Positions 44,352 through 54,702 of a stretch of DNA of 64,000 nt are shown here, piece by piece. The notes below the pieces were generated by a model. That model was not told the origin of the DNA. It did no database searches and saw only the letters and a program-made list of their open reading frames with translations. The position numbers were made by a program, and so were the translations under genes. Position 1 is the stretch's first letter, and every line of letters starts with the position of its first letter. The DNA is from Pseudoxanthomonas sp. YR558 (GTDB lineage Bacteria; Pseudomonadota; Gammaproteobacteria; Xanthomonadales; Xanthomonadaceae): positions 1,860,001 to 1,924,000 of the forward strand of contig NZ_FPCI01000001.1 of assembly GCF_900116385.1 (NCBI RefSeq), given 5' to 3'.

Positions 44352-45809
44352 ATGCGCGCACGTAGGTGGCTGACAGGATGGTTGGCGGGATGGCTTGTGG
44401 TCCCCGCGGTGGCCGCGCAGGACCCGGCCGCATTGAATCAGGTGTCGCGGGCATGGGACCGCTATGCAGAGTTGAGTAGCCAGAACAAGGCGGAGAGCGT
44501 CGACCTGCTGGCTGCTTCCAGCCTGATCCACTTCGGCTTCCTGCGCGATATGGCGCTCTACGCCTCGCCGGAACAGGTCCGACGGCTGCCCAGCGGCGAC
44601 CGCATCACGGTCTACCTGCTGCGCGCCACCCAGCAACCCGACGCGCTGAAAGCGATGGACAACCGCGCGGTGGCCCGGCTGTGCATGACCGAAGGCTGGT
44701 CCGGCGTGGAAGAGGGCAACGAAGACCGGCCCATCCTCTCGCTGTCCAATGTCACCGTGATCGAAGACCTGGCCGTGGGTGAGGTCGCGCCGCCGACGGA
44801 GAGCCAGTTCCAGTTCGGACCCATCCTGGTCCGCGAGGACGGCCAATGGCGCTACCGGTACGAATCGCTGATACCCGACGTGTCGGCCTACATGGACCAG
44901 ACGTTCAAGCAGGCCGGGCTCGGCGAAGTCCGCAGCATGGAGCTGGCGCTGGCCGGCCTGCTGGAAGACGAAGCCCCGAGCATGGCCCTGCTGGACCGCA
45001 CGCCGCTGGACGATGCGGCCATGCGCACGCGCCTCAGTGAAAGCTGGCCGGACTATGCCGCGCCGTTCCGCTGGCGCCTACGTGCCGTTCGCAGCAAGGC
45101 CGAGGCAGGCGACGCCTTCGCCCAGTTCGCCTACGGCGCACTGCAATACAGCGGAGGCCTGCCGCAGATGGTCCCGAAGAACACGACCGAAGGCCTTGCC
45201 TGGCTCGAGAAGGCCAGCGAAGGCGGCCAAGCGAAGGCCGCGTGGCTGGCTTCGATCGCGATCACCGAGGAAGGCAAGTATTCCGACGACGCCATGCAGC
45301 GCGCGCTTCCCCATCTCAAGCGTGCTGCCGCACAGGGCGTCGATCCCCAAGCGCTGCTGACATTATCCCAATACCACCACGACGGCCTTGCCGGCATGGC
45401 CCGTGATTGCCACCAGGCCGAGGAATGGGCCGCGCGCGCAGAAGAGGCTGGCGCGGAGCAGGCGCGCAACGAGCGCGTGTGGATCCTCGCGACCTGCCCC
45501 GTTCCGGGCCAGCGCGAGGCCGCCCGCGCATTGGAGCTGGCGCAATTCATGATCCAGCGCAAGGACGAACTCGGCTGGCACGAACTGGATACGGTGGCCT
45601 CTGCATTAGCGGCGAACGGCGATTTCACCCGGGCCGTGCAGTTCCAGACGCTCGCCATCGAGAAGATGACCGCCGACGCGGATGTCTCCAAGGAGAGGCG
45701 CGGCCCGATCCAGAAGCGCATGAAGGCGCGACTGGGCAAGTACCGCAGCGGGCGCGACTACGTGTTGGACTACCGTGCCATCGACGAAATGAGAGCGAGC
45801 AGGCTTTGA
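44352..45809 (+). CDS. Exported Sel1-repeat protein
   Basis: A 485-residue protein with a cleavable signal peptide (MRARRWLTGWLAGWLVVPAV, cleavage likely after AVAAQ). The first ~220 mature residues are of unknown type (LSLSNVTVIEDLAVGEVAPP). A Sel1/TPR-like part follows (AGDAFAQFAYGALQYSGGLP; EGLAWLEKASEGGQAKAAWL). Sel1 repeats act as protein-binding scaffolds in the periplasm. It starts 24 bp after the acyltransferase stop and ends against the PH-domain pair, so the four genes could be one envelope-related transcript. Confidence 0.8.
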   Translation: MRARRWLTGWLAGWLVVPAVAAQDPAALNQVSRAWDRYAELSSQNKAESVDLLAASSLIHFGFLRDMALYASPEQVRRLPSGDRITVYLLRATQQPDALKAMDNRAVARLCMTEGWSGVEEGNEDRPILSLSNVTVIEDLAVGEVAPPTESQFQFGPILVREDGQWRYRYESLIPDVSAYMDQTFKQAGLGEVRSMELALAGLLEDEAPSMALLDRTPLDDAAMRTRLSESWPDYAAPFRWRLRAVRSKAEAGDAFAQFAYGALQYSGGLPQMVPKNTTEGLAWLEKASEGGQAKAAWLASIAITEEGKYSDDAMQRALPHLKRAAAQGVDPQALLTLSQYHHDGLAGMARDCHQAEEWAARAEEAGAEQARNERVWILATCPVPGQREAARALELAQFMIQRKDELGWHELDTVASALAANGDFTRAVQFQTLAIEKMTADADVSKERRGPIQKRMKARLGKYRSGRDYVLDYRAIDEMRASRL

Positions 45810-46309
45810 TGCAGACCGATCACGACATCGCCGCGTCGCCGGCTCCGTCTTCCTGGCAGGCGCTGCCGTCGCGCGGCGCCTGGCTGGCCGCGCTGGGCGG
45901 TGCCGCGTTGCTGTTTCCGCTGGGGTTCCCCGCTTTCTTCATCTCGCGCACCAGTGACCTGGTCTCGCCCTGGGTGGCGGTGCCGTTGGCTGCAGGCGTG
46001 GGCGCCCTGCTGGGCGCCTGGGTCGCGGTGAAGCGCCATCGCCGCACGCGCTGGCGCCTGGACGACCAGGGCCTGGCCGTGCGCCGCGGCAACTGGTGGC
46101 AGAGCGAGACGCATGTACCGATCTCGCGCGTGCAACACCTGGACCTCAAGCGCGGCCCCTTGGAACGCAGCGCACGCCTGTCGACGCTGGTGGTGCACAC
46201 CGCGGGAACGCGCATGGCGGCAGTCTCGATCTCCGGGCTGGATGTCGACGATGCCGAGCGCCTGCGCGAGCGCCTGGCGACCCAGTTGGACCACGACGAC
46301 GCGCTGTGA
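45809..46309 (+). CDS. Bacterial PH-domain membrane protein (YdbS-like)
   Basis: A 166-residue protein (MQTDHDIAASPAPSSWQALP) with two membrane helices (about 28-50 and 58-78) and one bPH_2 (DUF304) domain (RWRLDDQGLAVRRGNWWQSE ... ISRVQHLDLKRGPLERSARL). Its start overlaps the Sel1 gene stop (TGATG) and its stop overlaps the next gene. The YdbS-YdbT type pair is common; its exact role in the membrane is unknown. Confidence 0.88.
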   Translation: MQTDHDIAASPAPSSWQALPSRGAWLAALGGAALLFPLGFPAFFISRTSDLVSPWVAVPLAAGVGALLGAWVAVKRHRRTRWRLDDQGLAVRRGNWWQSETHVPISRVQHLDLKRGPLERSARLSTLVVHTAGTRMAAVSISGLDVDDAERLRERLATQLDHDDAL

Positions 46310-47835
46310 TGGACGACGTCTCCGTGGATACCGCCTCGCCCGAACGCCGCCTGCATCCTTGGTCGTGGCTGTTCGTGCTGTTGCAACAACTCAAGCAATT
46401 CATCTTTCCGCTGGCGGCGCTGCTCGTGTTCGGCGCGCGCAAGGGCGACGACGACCTATGGATCTCGCTGGCGCCCTTCATCGGCATCGTCGTGCTGGTG
46501 ACGCTGGCGATCCTGCAGTACTTCACCTACCGCTACGTGATCGGCCGTGACGGCCTGACCGTGCGCGAAGGCCTGCTGCACCGCTCACGGCGCGAGATCC
46601 CGTTCTCACGGATCCACAACGTGGTCGTGCACCAGTCGCTGCTGCACCGGGTGTTCGGCGTCGCGGAAGTGCGGTTGGAATCCGCCGGCGGGCAGAAGCC
46701 GGAAGCGCAGATGCGCGTGCTCGGCCTGCGCGATGCACTCGCGCTGGAGGACCTGGTGCGCCATCAGGTCCGGGGTTCCGCACCCGGCCATGTGGCATCG
46801 CCGGACGCCGAAACACGGGAAGCCGATGCGACCCTGCTGTCGTTGTCGACCGCGGAAGTGATCCGGCTGGGCCTGATCTCCAACCGCGGCATGATCGTGG
46901 TGGCGGCGGCCTTCGGTGCCGCGTGGCAGATCCTGCCAGAGCGCATGATCGAACAGTTCTTCCGCCAGGGCGCCAAGCAGGCCTTCGGATATGCCGAACA
47001 ACTGCACCTGGGATGGCTGGCCGGCGCAGCCGGCGTCGCGGCACTCGTGCTCCTCGCCCTTGGCTTGGTCCGCCTGCTGTCGGTGGTGTTGGCGCTGCTG
47101 CAGTTCCATGGTTTCCGGCTGACCGAAGATGCACGCCGGTTGATGGTGGAGCGCGGGCTGCTCGCGCGCCTGCGCACCAGCGTGGCGCGTCGGCGCATCC
47201 AGGCATGGACGCTGCAGGAAGGCGTGCTGCACCGCTGGTTCGGACGTCGCTCGCTGCGCATCGATACTGCGGTGGCCGAGAAGGCCGGCCAACAGGACCA
47301 GCGCGCACTGAAGGACCTGGCGCCGATTGCCACGCCCGAGGCCTGCGATGCCCTGCTGGGCCACCTGCTTGCGCAGGGAGCGTGGCCACGCGAGGACTGG
47401 CAGCCTGTCGCCGCATCCGCGCGCTGGCGCTTGCTGCTGCCGACCGTGGCCTGGCTGCTGCCCGTCACCGCCCTGGCCGCCTGGCACCTTGGGCCGTGGG
47501 CCTGGTGCGCGCTCGCATGGCTTCCTGTCGCCGCCTACGCCGCGCACCGGCAGTCGTCCCGGATGGGCTGGTCGCTGGACGATCATTTCGTTGCGGTCCG
47601 CGGCGGCTGGTGGTCGCGCTACTGGCGCTTCGCCGAGATCGACAAGCTGCAGGCCCTGCGCCTGTCTCGCTCACCGCTGGACCATGCCTGCGGCACGGCG
47701 TCGGTGTGGCTGGACACCGCCGGCGCGAATGGCATTGCCGCACCGCTGGCGCTGCGTTTCGTTCCGGAAGCTGAGGCGCACGCTACCTTCGAGCGCCTCT
47801 CCACCGCATTGTCCCGCCGCCGTCTCCGCTGGTGA
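46309..47835 (+). CDS. Bacterial PH-domain membrane protein (YdbT-like)
   Basis: A 508-residue membrane protein with several bPH_2 (DUF304) domains separated by membrane helices: helices near 30-50 and 58-78; first PH domain from YRYVIGRDGLTVREGLLHRS; a second after the helices near 245-265 (FRLTEDARRLMVERGLLARL); a third near 420 (MGWSLDDHFVAVRGGWWSRY). This is the layout of the larger partner in YdbS-YdbT pairs. It overlaps the ydbS-like gene by one base. Confidence 0.88.
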   Translation: MDDVSVDTASPERRLHPWSWLFVLLQQLKQFIFPLAALLVFGARKGDDDLWISLAPFIGIVVLVTLAILQYFTYRYVIGRDGLTVREGLLHRSRREIPFSRIHNVVVHQSLLHRVFGVAEVRLESAGGQKPEAQMRVLGLRDALALEDLVRHQVRGSAPGHVASPDAETREADATLLSLSTAEVIRLGLISNRGMIVVAAAFGAAWQILPERMIEQFFRQGAKQAFGYAEQLHLGWLAGAAGVAALVLLALGLVRLLSVVLALLQFHGFRLTEDARRLMVERGLLARLRTSVARRRIQAWTLQEGVLHRWFGRRSLRIDTAVAEKAGQQDQRALKDLAPIATPEACDALLGHLLAQGAWPREDWQPVAASARWRLLLPTVAWLLPVTALAAWHLGPWAWCALAWLPVAAYAAHRQSSRMGWSLDDHFVAVRGGWWSRYWRFAEIDKLQALRLSRSPLDHACGTASVWLDTAGANGIAAPLALRFVPEAEAHATFERLSTALSRRRLRW

Positions 47836-47857
47836 GGCCCGCCGGCCCTGGCGGTGC

Positions 47858-48886
47858 TTAGGCCGGGCCCCAGTACCCGATGCGCTTGCGGATCTTGAGC
47901 TTCCGCCAGAAATTCATCGGCTTGGACTTCGGGTTTCGTGCGCCGGCCGCGATGAAGGCATCGATGGCATCGAGGACGCGCTCGCTGGAACGACCATCGC
48001 GGTAAGGATGGATGCTGTCGGCGTAAGCCGCGATCGCTTCCATCAGCTCGGGCGGCCGCGACAGTGCGCGGCGGATCGCAGGCTCGAATTGCGCAGGATC
48101 GTCGATATCGATCAGCTGCGGGCCGGGACGACGATTCTTGAACGTCACCACCGGCTTGTGGGTCAGCAGGAACTCGTTGAGCGCAGACGAGGTGTCCGAG
48201 CACATCATGTCCACCTGCGGGAACAATTCCAGGATGTTGTCGTCGTCGGCGAAGCGCAGGTGTCCGTTCTCCAGCGCACGGAACTTCGCCACCGTGGCCG
48301 GATCCATCTTGGGGTGGAAGGTGACGATCCACTTCCATTCGCCGGTGCGCGAAAGCCGCTTCACTTCCTCGTACAACGTCTCCGCGGCACTCCACGACGG
48401 CGAGAACGTCGAGTGGTAGAGGATGACCGGAGGTTGGCGCACGGGTGGCACGCCACCGGCGATTTCCTGCATGAAGGGGTCGATCTTCGGCCAACCCGTC
48501 TCGACGACGCTGAAGTGCCCGACCTTGTCGGCGATCGCCTTGAACTGCGCCGTGTCGCGCGGCCCGGTAGTGCAGTAAAGATCGAAGAACCCACGGATGT
48601 AGATGTGGCGCGGTTTGCCCGCGTCGAAGCCGTGGAAGGTTTCCACTTTCACGCCGGGGAAGAAGTGCGGCACCGCGTTGCTGCCGGTGATTACTGCGAT
48701 CGCGCTCCAGCGACGGACCTCCTCGGTCGTCGTCAGCAGCTTCTCGTCGGGATGAAGATCCTCGGCGCCGGGACCGTCGAAGAACCAGGCCGCCTCGCCG
48801 CCGCGCGCACGGATGGCCTCCTGCACGGGCCGTAGGATCGCCAGCGCATAGCGCTCGGAGCCGTAGAGGAGGTAATGCTTGGCCAT
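47858..48886 (-). CDS. CDP-glycerol glycerophosphotransferase family protein
   Basis: A 342-residue GT-B-like transferase starting MAKHYLLYGSERYALAILRP. The C-terminal half contains YHSTFSPSW, FHPKMD and MMCSDTSSALNEFLLTHKPV (the SDxSS-type motif of CDP-glycerol transferases). In Gram-negatives such genes belong to surface-polysaccharide loci; the acceptor is unknown. Its start overlaps the stop of the upstream GT2 gene (ATGA), so both act in the same LPS-core or surface-glycan pathway. Confidence 0.85.
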   Translation of the reverse strand: MAKHYLLYGSERYALAILRPVQEAIRARGGEAAWFFDGPGAEDLHPDEKLLTTTEEVRRWSAIAVITGSNAVPHFFPGVKVETFHGFDAGKPRHIYIRGFFDLYCTTGPRDTAQFKAIADKVGHFSVVETGWPKIDPFMQEIAGGVPPVRQPPVILYHSTFSPSWSAAETLYEEVKRLSRTGEWKWIVTFHPKMDPATVAKFRALENGHLRFADDDNILELFPQVDMMCSDTSSALNEFLLTHKPVVTFKNRRPGPQLIDIDDPAQFEPAIRRALSRPPELMEAIAAYADSIHPYRDGRSSERVLDAIDAFIAAGARNPKSKPMNFWRKLKIRKRIGYWGPA

Positions 48887-49701
48887 CAGTGTTCCAGTCC
48901 GTGTTGGGCGAGCTTGGTGTGCGCGGCGTCGATGGAGGCCGGGTTCCGCTGCATTTCGTAATAGCGCATGCGCTTGTAGACGGCGTAGCTGGCCGCGGTC
49001 TGCGCGATGATGAAACCACGCCAACCATCCAAGCAGGCCAGACGCAGCACGTAGTCCTTGAAGAAGGTGGACAGGTAGACCAGCGGCGTGAGCCACATCC
49101 GCACCGGGCGCCGCTTGTCGCGCCAGTCGAGCGCCTTGAGTTCGCTGTAGCGCAGGACCTTCAGCTGTTTGTGCGCCAGGCTGGGATTGTCGGCATGGTT
49201 GAACGGCGTCTTGAACTCGGCCGCCTCGCCGTCGAAACGAAGGGATTCATGCACACGCGCATCGGTCCATCGCGCACGTCCGCGATGGTAGAACCGCGCC
49301 ATCCGCTCACCGACCATCGGCCTGTACCAGCGCATCGGCGCGCCCATCAGCCAGGTGCTCCGGCGCAACCAAGCGCCGGCCTTGTCGGAGGCGATCAGAG
49401 CGGGCAGCGCGCGCTCCAGGTCAGCGGCCAGTTCGGGCGACAGGAATTCGTCCGCGTCCAGCACCAGGATCCAGTCATGGGCCGCCTGCGTGCTGGCGAA
49501 GTTGCGTTGCGGGCCGAAGCCCAGCCAGTCCTGGTGGGCGACGCGCGCGCCATGGGCCTGAGCGATGGCGACGGTGGCATCGGTGCTGCCGCTGTCCACG
49601 ATCAGCTTGTCCGCGGCGAACGGCACGCTATCCAGGCAACGCGCGATGTTGGACGCCTCGTTGTGGGTGATGACGACGAGGGAGACGGGCAGGCGGGGCA
49701 T
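48886..49701 (-). CDS. Glycosyltransferase family 2 (LPS core type, WaaE/KdtX-like)
   Basis: A 271-residue GT-A enzyme: SLVVITHNEASNIARCLDSV at the nucleotide-sugar site, DSGSTDATV, and LVLDADEFLSPEL (DxD, metal binding). The C-terminal segment (NHADNPSLAHKQLKVLRYSE) and one amphipathic or membrane-associated region near 215-240 match the KdtX/WaaE group, which adds sugar to the LPS inner core. It is coupled to the following CDP-glycerol transferase-like gene. Confidence 0.9.
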   Translation of the reverse strand: MPRLPVSLVVITHNEASNIARCLDSVPFAADKLIVDSGSTDATVAIAQAHGARVAHQDWLGFGPQRNFASTQAAHDWILVLDADEFLSPELAADLERALPALIASDKAGAWLRRSTWLMGAPMRWYRPMVGERMARFYHRGRARWTDARVHESLRFDGEAAEFKTPFNHADNPSLAHKQLKVLRYSELKALDWRDKRRPVRMWLTPLVYLSTFFKDYVLRLACLDGWRGFIIAQTAASYAVYKRMRYYEMQRNPASIDAAHTKLAQHGLEH

Positions 49702-49767
49702 GCCACGATTCTACCCGCAGCGACGGCTGTGCCCGCGCGCCGCAGGGTCGGCCAGGCTGGTTGGGCG

Positions 49768-50835
49768 CTACGCTTGCGCTGCAGGCAGCGGGACGTACGC
49801 CTCGCCCGGGGTCGCGGGCAGGCGCCGCGTCGCGCTGACCGTGCCGGCGCCATCGATCATCGCCGCCACGGCTGCGGCCAAGCGCTCGCGAAAGGCCCGA
49901 TCGTTCTGCAGATAGAAATCGCGGGCCGCCGCCTGTTTGGCCTTGATCTGCGCCTCATCCAGCGCCAGCGCCGCCGCCACCGCGCACTCCAGCGCCTCCG
50001 CTTCGACCAGGTAGCGCGTGGCCAGTTGCTGTTGGCCGGTCTGCGAGAACGGGATCAGTACGCCGCGATCGGCGGTCACCAGTTCGTTCATCGGTTCGGC
50101 ATCGGTCGTAAGCACGATCGCGCCGGCACTCAATGCCTCGACGATGTAGTGGCCGAAGCCTTCGGTCTCGGAGGGACACAGGTGGAACAGATTGGCGTTC
50201 TGGATCTCGCGCAGTTCGGCGTCGTCCAGGTAGTCCACCCGGTGGACGATATTGGCTGCCTGCGGTCGGAAGTCCGCCATGCGCGGATGCTGCACTACCG
50301 TCAGCACCGGCCACTCGGGATGACGTGCCCAGGTCTCCAACACCAATCGCGTGCGCTTGGCGCTGCTGCGCCCAGCCAGGTGCAGGAAGCTTCGCTGGCG
50401 CGCGACGCTGTCCAGGTGGCGGTCCGTGCTGGTGAACCCGACGGGCGCGACCTCACAGCCCTGGCGATGGAAGATCCCCGTGGCATGTGAGGTCTTGGTC
50501 AGTACGCGATCGACCCGCGGCAGGCGGCGCACGTCACGCGGCAGGCACCATTCGGGGTTCGGAATAAAGGCGTTTCGCTCGGCCGCCCCCAAGAACTCCG
50601 GGGTGATGTGTTCGAGCATCAGATTCAGGTCGAAGCGTTTGCGCCGGGCCAGGCGCCGGCCCACGATCGCCGCGCGCTGGAACCAGGGACCTAACCATTT
50701 GCGCAGCTTGCCTCGCCCGCGCGCCGGCTGGATGGCGACCTGGAACCCCGCTTCGCGCAGCGCCTGCTCGATCAGTCGTAAGTCACGGCTCAAGCCGACA
50801 CCGTTGTCCCAACCGATCAGGTTGACGTGGCGCAT
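49768..50835 (-). CDS. Glycosyltransferase (GT4-like)
   Basis: A 355-residue GT-B enzyme starting MRHVNLIGWDNGVGLSRDLR. The C-terminal nucleotide-binding domain shows FLHLAGRSSAKRTRLVLETW and the E-x7-E type motif LCPSETEGFGHYIVEALSAG. No membrane helices. It is part of the minus-strand surface-glycan cluster 47.9-52.2 kb and separate from its neighbours by 66-116 bp. Confidence 0.85.
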   Translation of the reverse strand: MRHVNLIGWDNGVGLSRDLRLIEQALREAGFQVAIQPARGRGKLRKWLGPWFQRAAIVGRRLARRKRFDLNLMLEHITPEFLGAAERNAFIPNPEWCLPRDVRRLPRVDRVLTKTSHATGIFHRQGCEVAPVGFTSTDRHLDSVARQRSFLHLAGRSSAKRTRLVLETWARHPEWPVLTVVQHPRMADFRPQAANIVHRVDYLDDAELREIQNANLFHLCPSETEGFGHYIVEALSAGAIVLTTDAEPMNELVTADRGVLIPFSQTGQQQLATRYLVEAEALECAVAAALALDEAQIKAKQAAARDFYLQNDRAFRERLAAAVAAMIDGAGTVSATRRLPATPGEAYVPLPAAQA

Positions 50836-50951
50836 AGGGGGGCACTACAGGGGGGAGCGCAGAGTGTAGGAATCGCTTGATGACTCAAATGTGAGAGAAC
50901 GCCCGGTCTACAACGGCGTTCCGCCCGCATTTAGAAATGTGAAACGAAACT

Positions 50952-52205
50952 TCAGCTACGTTTGCTTGGCCTGTCCGGCGCTGGCAACAGCGTCAATGCG
51001 CAGCCCAGTAGCAGGCCGACGATGACAACGTAGGCACTGGCGCTCAACGCATGCGAGAACATCGACTGTGTCAAACCCGATATCAGATAGACCGCGACCA
51101 GCATGCCCGCGGTCCAGGCAGCACCGACGGGGACGTCTGGGTTTAGCCGGCGGACTTGGCTCGCCGCGATCATCAGGGGCGCGCCATAAAGCAGCAGCAG
51201 GGCGGCGATGCCGCCGATCCCCATCGTCGCACCCCACTGCGCGAGATCGTTGTGCGCATGCTCAAGGCCGCAGAAGTGGCGCGGCGCCTGCTGGCAGTAA
51301 CGGCTGTCGTCGACGCGCTGGGCGAAGCCCCCCACACCTACGCCCGCCAGCGGCGCCGACCTGAAAGCGCCCCAAGCGACCGTCAGCAGCCCCATGCGCG
51401 CGCTGATGGGCTGGTCGACCTGGTCGCCCGCGTAGCCGGAGACGTCCGCGTGCACCTGATCGAGCCGGAACTGTGTGGACAGCCAGGGCACCGTCCACAG
51501 CGCAACGAACAGCGCTGCGAAGAGGCCCGACACCATCGCCAGCCGCCGCCACCGATGCTGGGGAGCACCACCGACGAAGAGCATCAGCAGGACCAGACCC
51601 AGCCCCGGCAACGCGCCCCGGCTCCCGCTCAGGGTGATCGCCACTACGGCCAGCGCCACGATGAGGGCGAGCAGCAGCTGCATCGAAAAGCCGGTCCGAG
51701 CCGGACGGGCGAACACGGCGACTACGAGCAGAACCAGTACCGCGTTGGCGAACACGATGGGGTTGGCTTCACCGCCGGCGCGCGGCGCGCCCGACCACGT
51801 TTCCATGATCGACAGTACGAAAGCGACAAGTAGGCCGGCCAGCGCACCGTACCAGAGGCATGAGACGCGGACGCGGGTCACCCAGGCCAGCCATGCGCAC
51901 CACGGCAGCAACAGGCATCGCGAGACGTTGTCGAGAGCGGAGAGATTCGCGCCACTGGCCCACGCCGAGAATGCCGACATCGCCAGGACGACGAGCACGG
52001 CCAGCGTCAGGCCCTTCACGGCGCGCGGAACCCGCTCGCGTGCAGAGCGCCAGGCCTCGGGCAACGCGACGCACGTCGCGACCAGCATCAAGGCGGCGAA
52101 GATCGAAAGTCCCTTGGGCACGACCAGCAAGGCGACGGCGCTGAAGCCCGCCAGCCACGCGAGTGCGCGTGCGACATCCTGTCGACGATGGCTCCTGACC
52201 TGCAT
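50952..52205 (-). CDS. O-antigen ligase/polymerase family membrane protein
   Basis: A 417-residue polytopic inner-membrane protein (MQVRSHRRQDVARALAWLAG; ATG 52205 preferred over an upstream extension rich in Arg/Pro). About ten to twelve helices, with the large periplasmic loop holding the Wzy_C-type motif FCGLEHAHNDLAQWGATMG (His-containing, about residues 310-330) and GSRGALPGLGLVLLM. It would join or polymerise O-antigen onto lipid A-core in the periplasm. It belongs with the adjacent glycosyltransferases. Confidence 0.88.
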   Translation of the reverse strand: MQVRSHRRQDVARALAWLAGFSAVALLVVPKGLSIFAALMLVATCVALPEAWRSARERVPRAVKGLTLAVLVVLAMSAFSAWASGANLSALDNVSRCLLLPWCAWLAWVTRVRVSCLWYGALAGLLVAFVLSIMETWSGAPRAGGEANPIVFANAVLVLLVVAVFARPARTGFSMQLLLALIVALAVVAITLSGSRGALPGLGLVLLMLFVGGAPQHRWRRLAMVSGLFAALFVALWTVPWLSTQFRLDQVHADVSGYAGDQVDQPISARMGLLTVAWGAFRSAPLAGVGVGGFAQRVDDSRYCQQAPRHFCGLEHAHNDLAQWGATMGIGGIAALLLLYGAPLMIAASQVRRLNPDVPVGAAWTAGMLVAVYLISGLTQSMFSHALSASAYVVIVGLLLGCALTLLPAPDRPSKRS

Positions 52206-52418
52206 GACCTCGGGTTCTGCGTAGTGCGACGGCACGTTCAATGATGCAGCGACCGGACTGGACGGGAACCTGAGTCTGCTCCTTCCATTCCGCTCAGGCG
52301 TCAAGCCTGGGTGACGCCATGGTGACACTGCACCAACTCGCAGTATCGCCGAAATGACCCGCAGGCATGCCGCGCGCGGTCGCATGCGCGCGACAGGGGC
52401 CGCATCCTGCAATCGCGT

Positions 52419-53714
52419 TCACGCTTTTTTGAGGGCGGCGTAGAAGAAACCGTCCATATCACCCTCACCGGGCAGGCGCTGGCGACCGCCGGCATCCTCG
52501 CGCCCCCAATCGGCACCGAGCGGCTCGATCACGGCCTCGGCATGGCGTCCTCGGAAGGCCTCTACCTGCAGCGCATTCTCCGCCCGCAGGACCGAACAGG
52601 TGGTGTACACCAGGCGGCCGCCCGGTCGCAGCACCTGCCAGGCCGCGTCCAGCAAACGTGCTTGCAGGCGCGTCAGCGCGTCCAGGTCATCCGCGCGCCG
52701 GTGCAGCAGGACATCCGGTTGGCGGCGCACGATGCCGGTAGCCGAGCAGGGAGCGTCGAGCACCACGGCGTCGAAGGGCTCGCCGTCCCACCATGCGGCC
52801 GGATCGGCCGCGTCGGCGGCCTTCGTCTCAGCGCCTAGGCCCACACGCTGCAGCGTCTCCTGGACGCGCTGCAACCGACGCGCATCCACATCCAGCGCCA
52901 GCAGGCGACGGGTCGGGTCGCGCTCCAGCAGGTGCGCCGACTTGCCGCCAGGCGCTGCGCACATATCGAGTACGCGTGCCCCGGAGGGAAGTTCTTCCAG
53001 CAGATCGGCAACGCGTTGCGCTGCGCCGTCCTGCACAGAGACATCCCCCTGTGCGAAGCCGGGCAAGGTCGTGGGCGCCACCGGCTCTCGCAACAACAGG
53101 GCGTCCGGCATGTCGTCCGGCGCTTCGGTCGGCAGCCCTGCCTCGACAAGGCGCTGACGGTATGCGTCGCGGCTGCCATGCTGCCGGTTGACCCGCAGCC
53201 ACAACGGCGCCTCGCGCAGACTCTCGGCGAACACCCGTTCGGCCTCGGCCGGCCAATCTTTCCGGACCTGCCCACGTAACCAAGCCGGCCACGCCAACTC
53301 GGGCGTCGACGCAGGCAGGCCCTCGCGCTGAGCACGCCGCAGCAGCGCATTCACCAGCTTGTCCTGGTGGGAGCGCCCAAGTACGCGCACGGCCTCGACC
53401 GTTGCCGAGACGGCAGCATGCGCCGGCAGTTCCAGCACGACCAGTTGCGCGAAGCCCACGTGCAATAGCGACTTGAGTTCGTTGTCGCGGGGACCAAGGG
53501 GCCGCGGCATCCATTGCGCCAGTGCGGCATCGCTCCGCGTCCGCGCGCGCAGCACGGCGAAACAGATGGCTTCCAGCAGCGCGCGGTCGCGCACGTCTTC
53601 GATACCGGGCAGGGTGTGGGTCAACTCGGCCTTGAGCGAGCGGCCGCGATGCATCACGGCATCGACCACGCGGGTGGCCAGCACCCGCACCGCCACACCG
53701 GCTTGCCCAGTCAC
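52419..53714 (-). CDS. rsmB: 16S rRNA (cytosine(967)-C(5))-methyltransferase
   Basis: RsmB (Fmu/Sun) of 431 residues. GTG 53714 ([20 protein letters not shown]) overlaps the fmt stop and matches the usual N-terminus; the longer frame is rejected. An N-terminal NusB-like domain (to about 135) is followed by the Rossmann methyltransferase with SAM motif [16 protein letters not shown]. Two cysteines act in catalysis and product release: [15 protein letters not shown] and [11 protein letters not shown]. It forms the fmt-rsmB operon, with def upstream on the same strand. Confidence 0.95.
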   Translation of the reverse strand: MTGQAGVAVRVLATRVVDAVMHRGRSLKAELTHTLPGIEDVRDRALLEAICFAVLRARTRSDAALAQWMPRPLGPRDNELKSLLHVGFAQLVVLELPAHAAVSATVEAVRVLGRSHQDKLVNALLRRAQREGLPASTPELAWPAWLRGQVRKDWPAEAERVFAESLREAPLWLRVNRQHGSRDAYRQRLVEAGLPTEAPDDMPDALLLREPVAPTTLPGFAQGDVSVQDGAAQRVADLLEELPSGARVLDMCAAPGGKSAHLLERDPTRRLLALDVDARRLQRVQETLQRVGLGAETKAADAADPAAWWDGEPFDAVVLDAPCSATGIVRRQPDVLLHRRADDLDALTRLQARLLDAAWQVLRPGGRLVYTTCSVLRAENALQVEAFRGRHAEAVIEPLGADWGREDAGGRQRLPGEGDMDGFFYAALKKA

Positions 53715-54631
53715 GACGTCACCAGATCGCGCCGCGCGTTGAGGTAGTCGGCGGCGGTGATCGCCTTGCCACCTTCGCGCTGGACGACGCGCAGGCGTAG
53801 CACGCCATGGCCGCACGCGACGTCCAATCCCTGGCGACTCGCGCCCAGCAAAGTGCCCGGCGCCGCATCGTGCGCTTCGTCCAGCGAAACAGCACCGTGG
53901 ATCCGCAACCGTTCGCCCGCGAGGTGAGCTTCGGCCACTGGCCAGGGGTTGAACGCGCGCACCTTGCGCGCCAGTGCCTCCGCCGGCTGCGCCCAGTCGA
54001 GCTTCGCTTCGGCCTTGTCCAACTTATGCGCGTAGGCCACGCCCTCTTCCGGCTGCGGGTGCGGCGGCAGGCGGACGCCCGCCCGCAGCAGGCCCAGGGC
54101 ATCGCGCAGCACCTGGGCGCCGAGATCGGACAGGCGATCGTGTAGTTGCCCACCAGTCTCTTCCGCACCGATCTCCAGACTTTGCGCTAGCAGTACCGGC
54201 CCGGTGTCCAGCCCGGCCTCCATCTGCATCAGGCAGACGCCGCTCTCGTCGTCGCCGGCTTCGATCGCGCGCTGGATCGGCGCGGCGCCGCGCCAGCGGG
54301 GCAGCAGCGAGGCGTGCACGTTCCAGCAGCCGTACTGCGGGATGTCGAGCACCGCCTGCGGCAGGATCAGACCGTAGGCCACGACGATCATCACGTCGGG
54401 CTGCATCTCGCGCAGCGCATCCTGGGTGGACTTTTTCTTCAGCGACAGCGGCTGCAGCACGGGGATGCCGCGCTGGATCGCTTCCAGCTTCACCGGCGAC
54501 GGCGTGAGGCCGCGTCCGCGCCCTGCGGGACGATCGGGCTGGGTGTAGACGGCCACCACTTCATGCTGGGCATGCGCGGCGCGGAGGCTGGGCACGGCGA
54601 ACGCCGGCGTACCGGCGAAGACGATTCTCAT
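53711..54631 (-). CDS. fmt: Methionyl-tRNA formyltransferase
   Basis: Formylates initiator Met-tRNA using 10-formyl-THF; 306 residues. N-terminus [20 protein letters not shown], the formyl-THF site and catalytic region [20 protein letters not shown] (Asn/His and SLLP motif) and DTGPVLL are standard. The C-terminal OB-like domain binds tRNA. Lies between def and rsmB on the minus strand, overlapping rsmB by 4 bases. Confidence 0.97.
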   Translation of the reverse strand: MRIVFAGTPAFAVPSLRAAHAQHEVVAVYTQPDRPAGRGRGLTPSPVKLEAIQRGIPVLQPLSLKKKSTQDALREMQPDVMIVVAYGLILPQAVLDIPQYGCWNVHASLLPRWRGAAPIQRAIEAGDDESGVCLMQMEAGLDTGPVLLAQSLEIGAEETGGQLHDRLSDLGAQVLRDALGLLRAGVRLPPHPQPEEGVAYAHKLDKAEAKLDWAQPAEALARKVRAFNPWPVAEAHLAGERLRIHGAVSLDEAHDAAPGTLLGASRQGLDVACGHGVLRLRVVQREGGKAITAADYLNARRDLVTS

Positions 54632-54702
54632 GGGGCGGGTTCCGGTAAAGGGCTGGCGGGACGGGTGGGGTCGGACCCGCGCATCCCGGCCCCGCGGTCG
54701 CC

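Noticed and set aside
48889-50490. 533-codon plus-strand open frame
   Set aside because: Covers two well-supported glycosyltransferase genes on the other strand.
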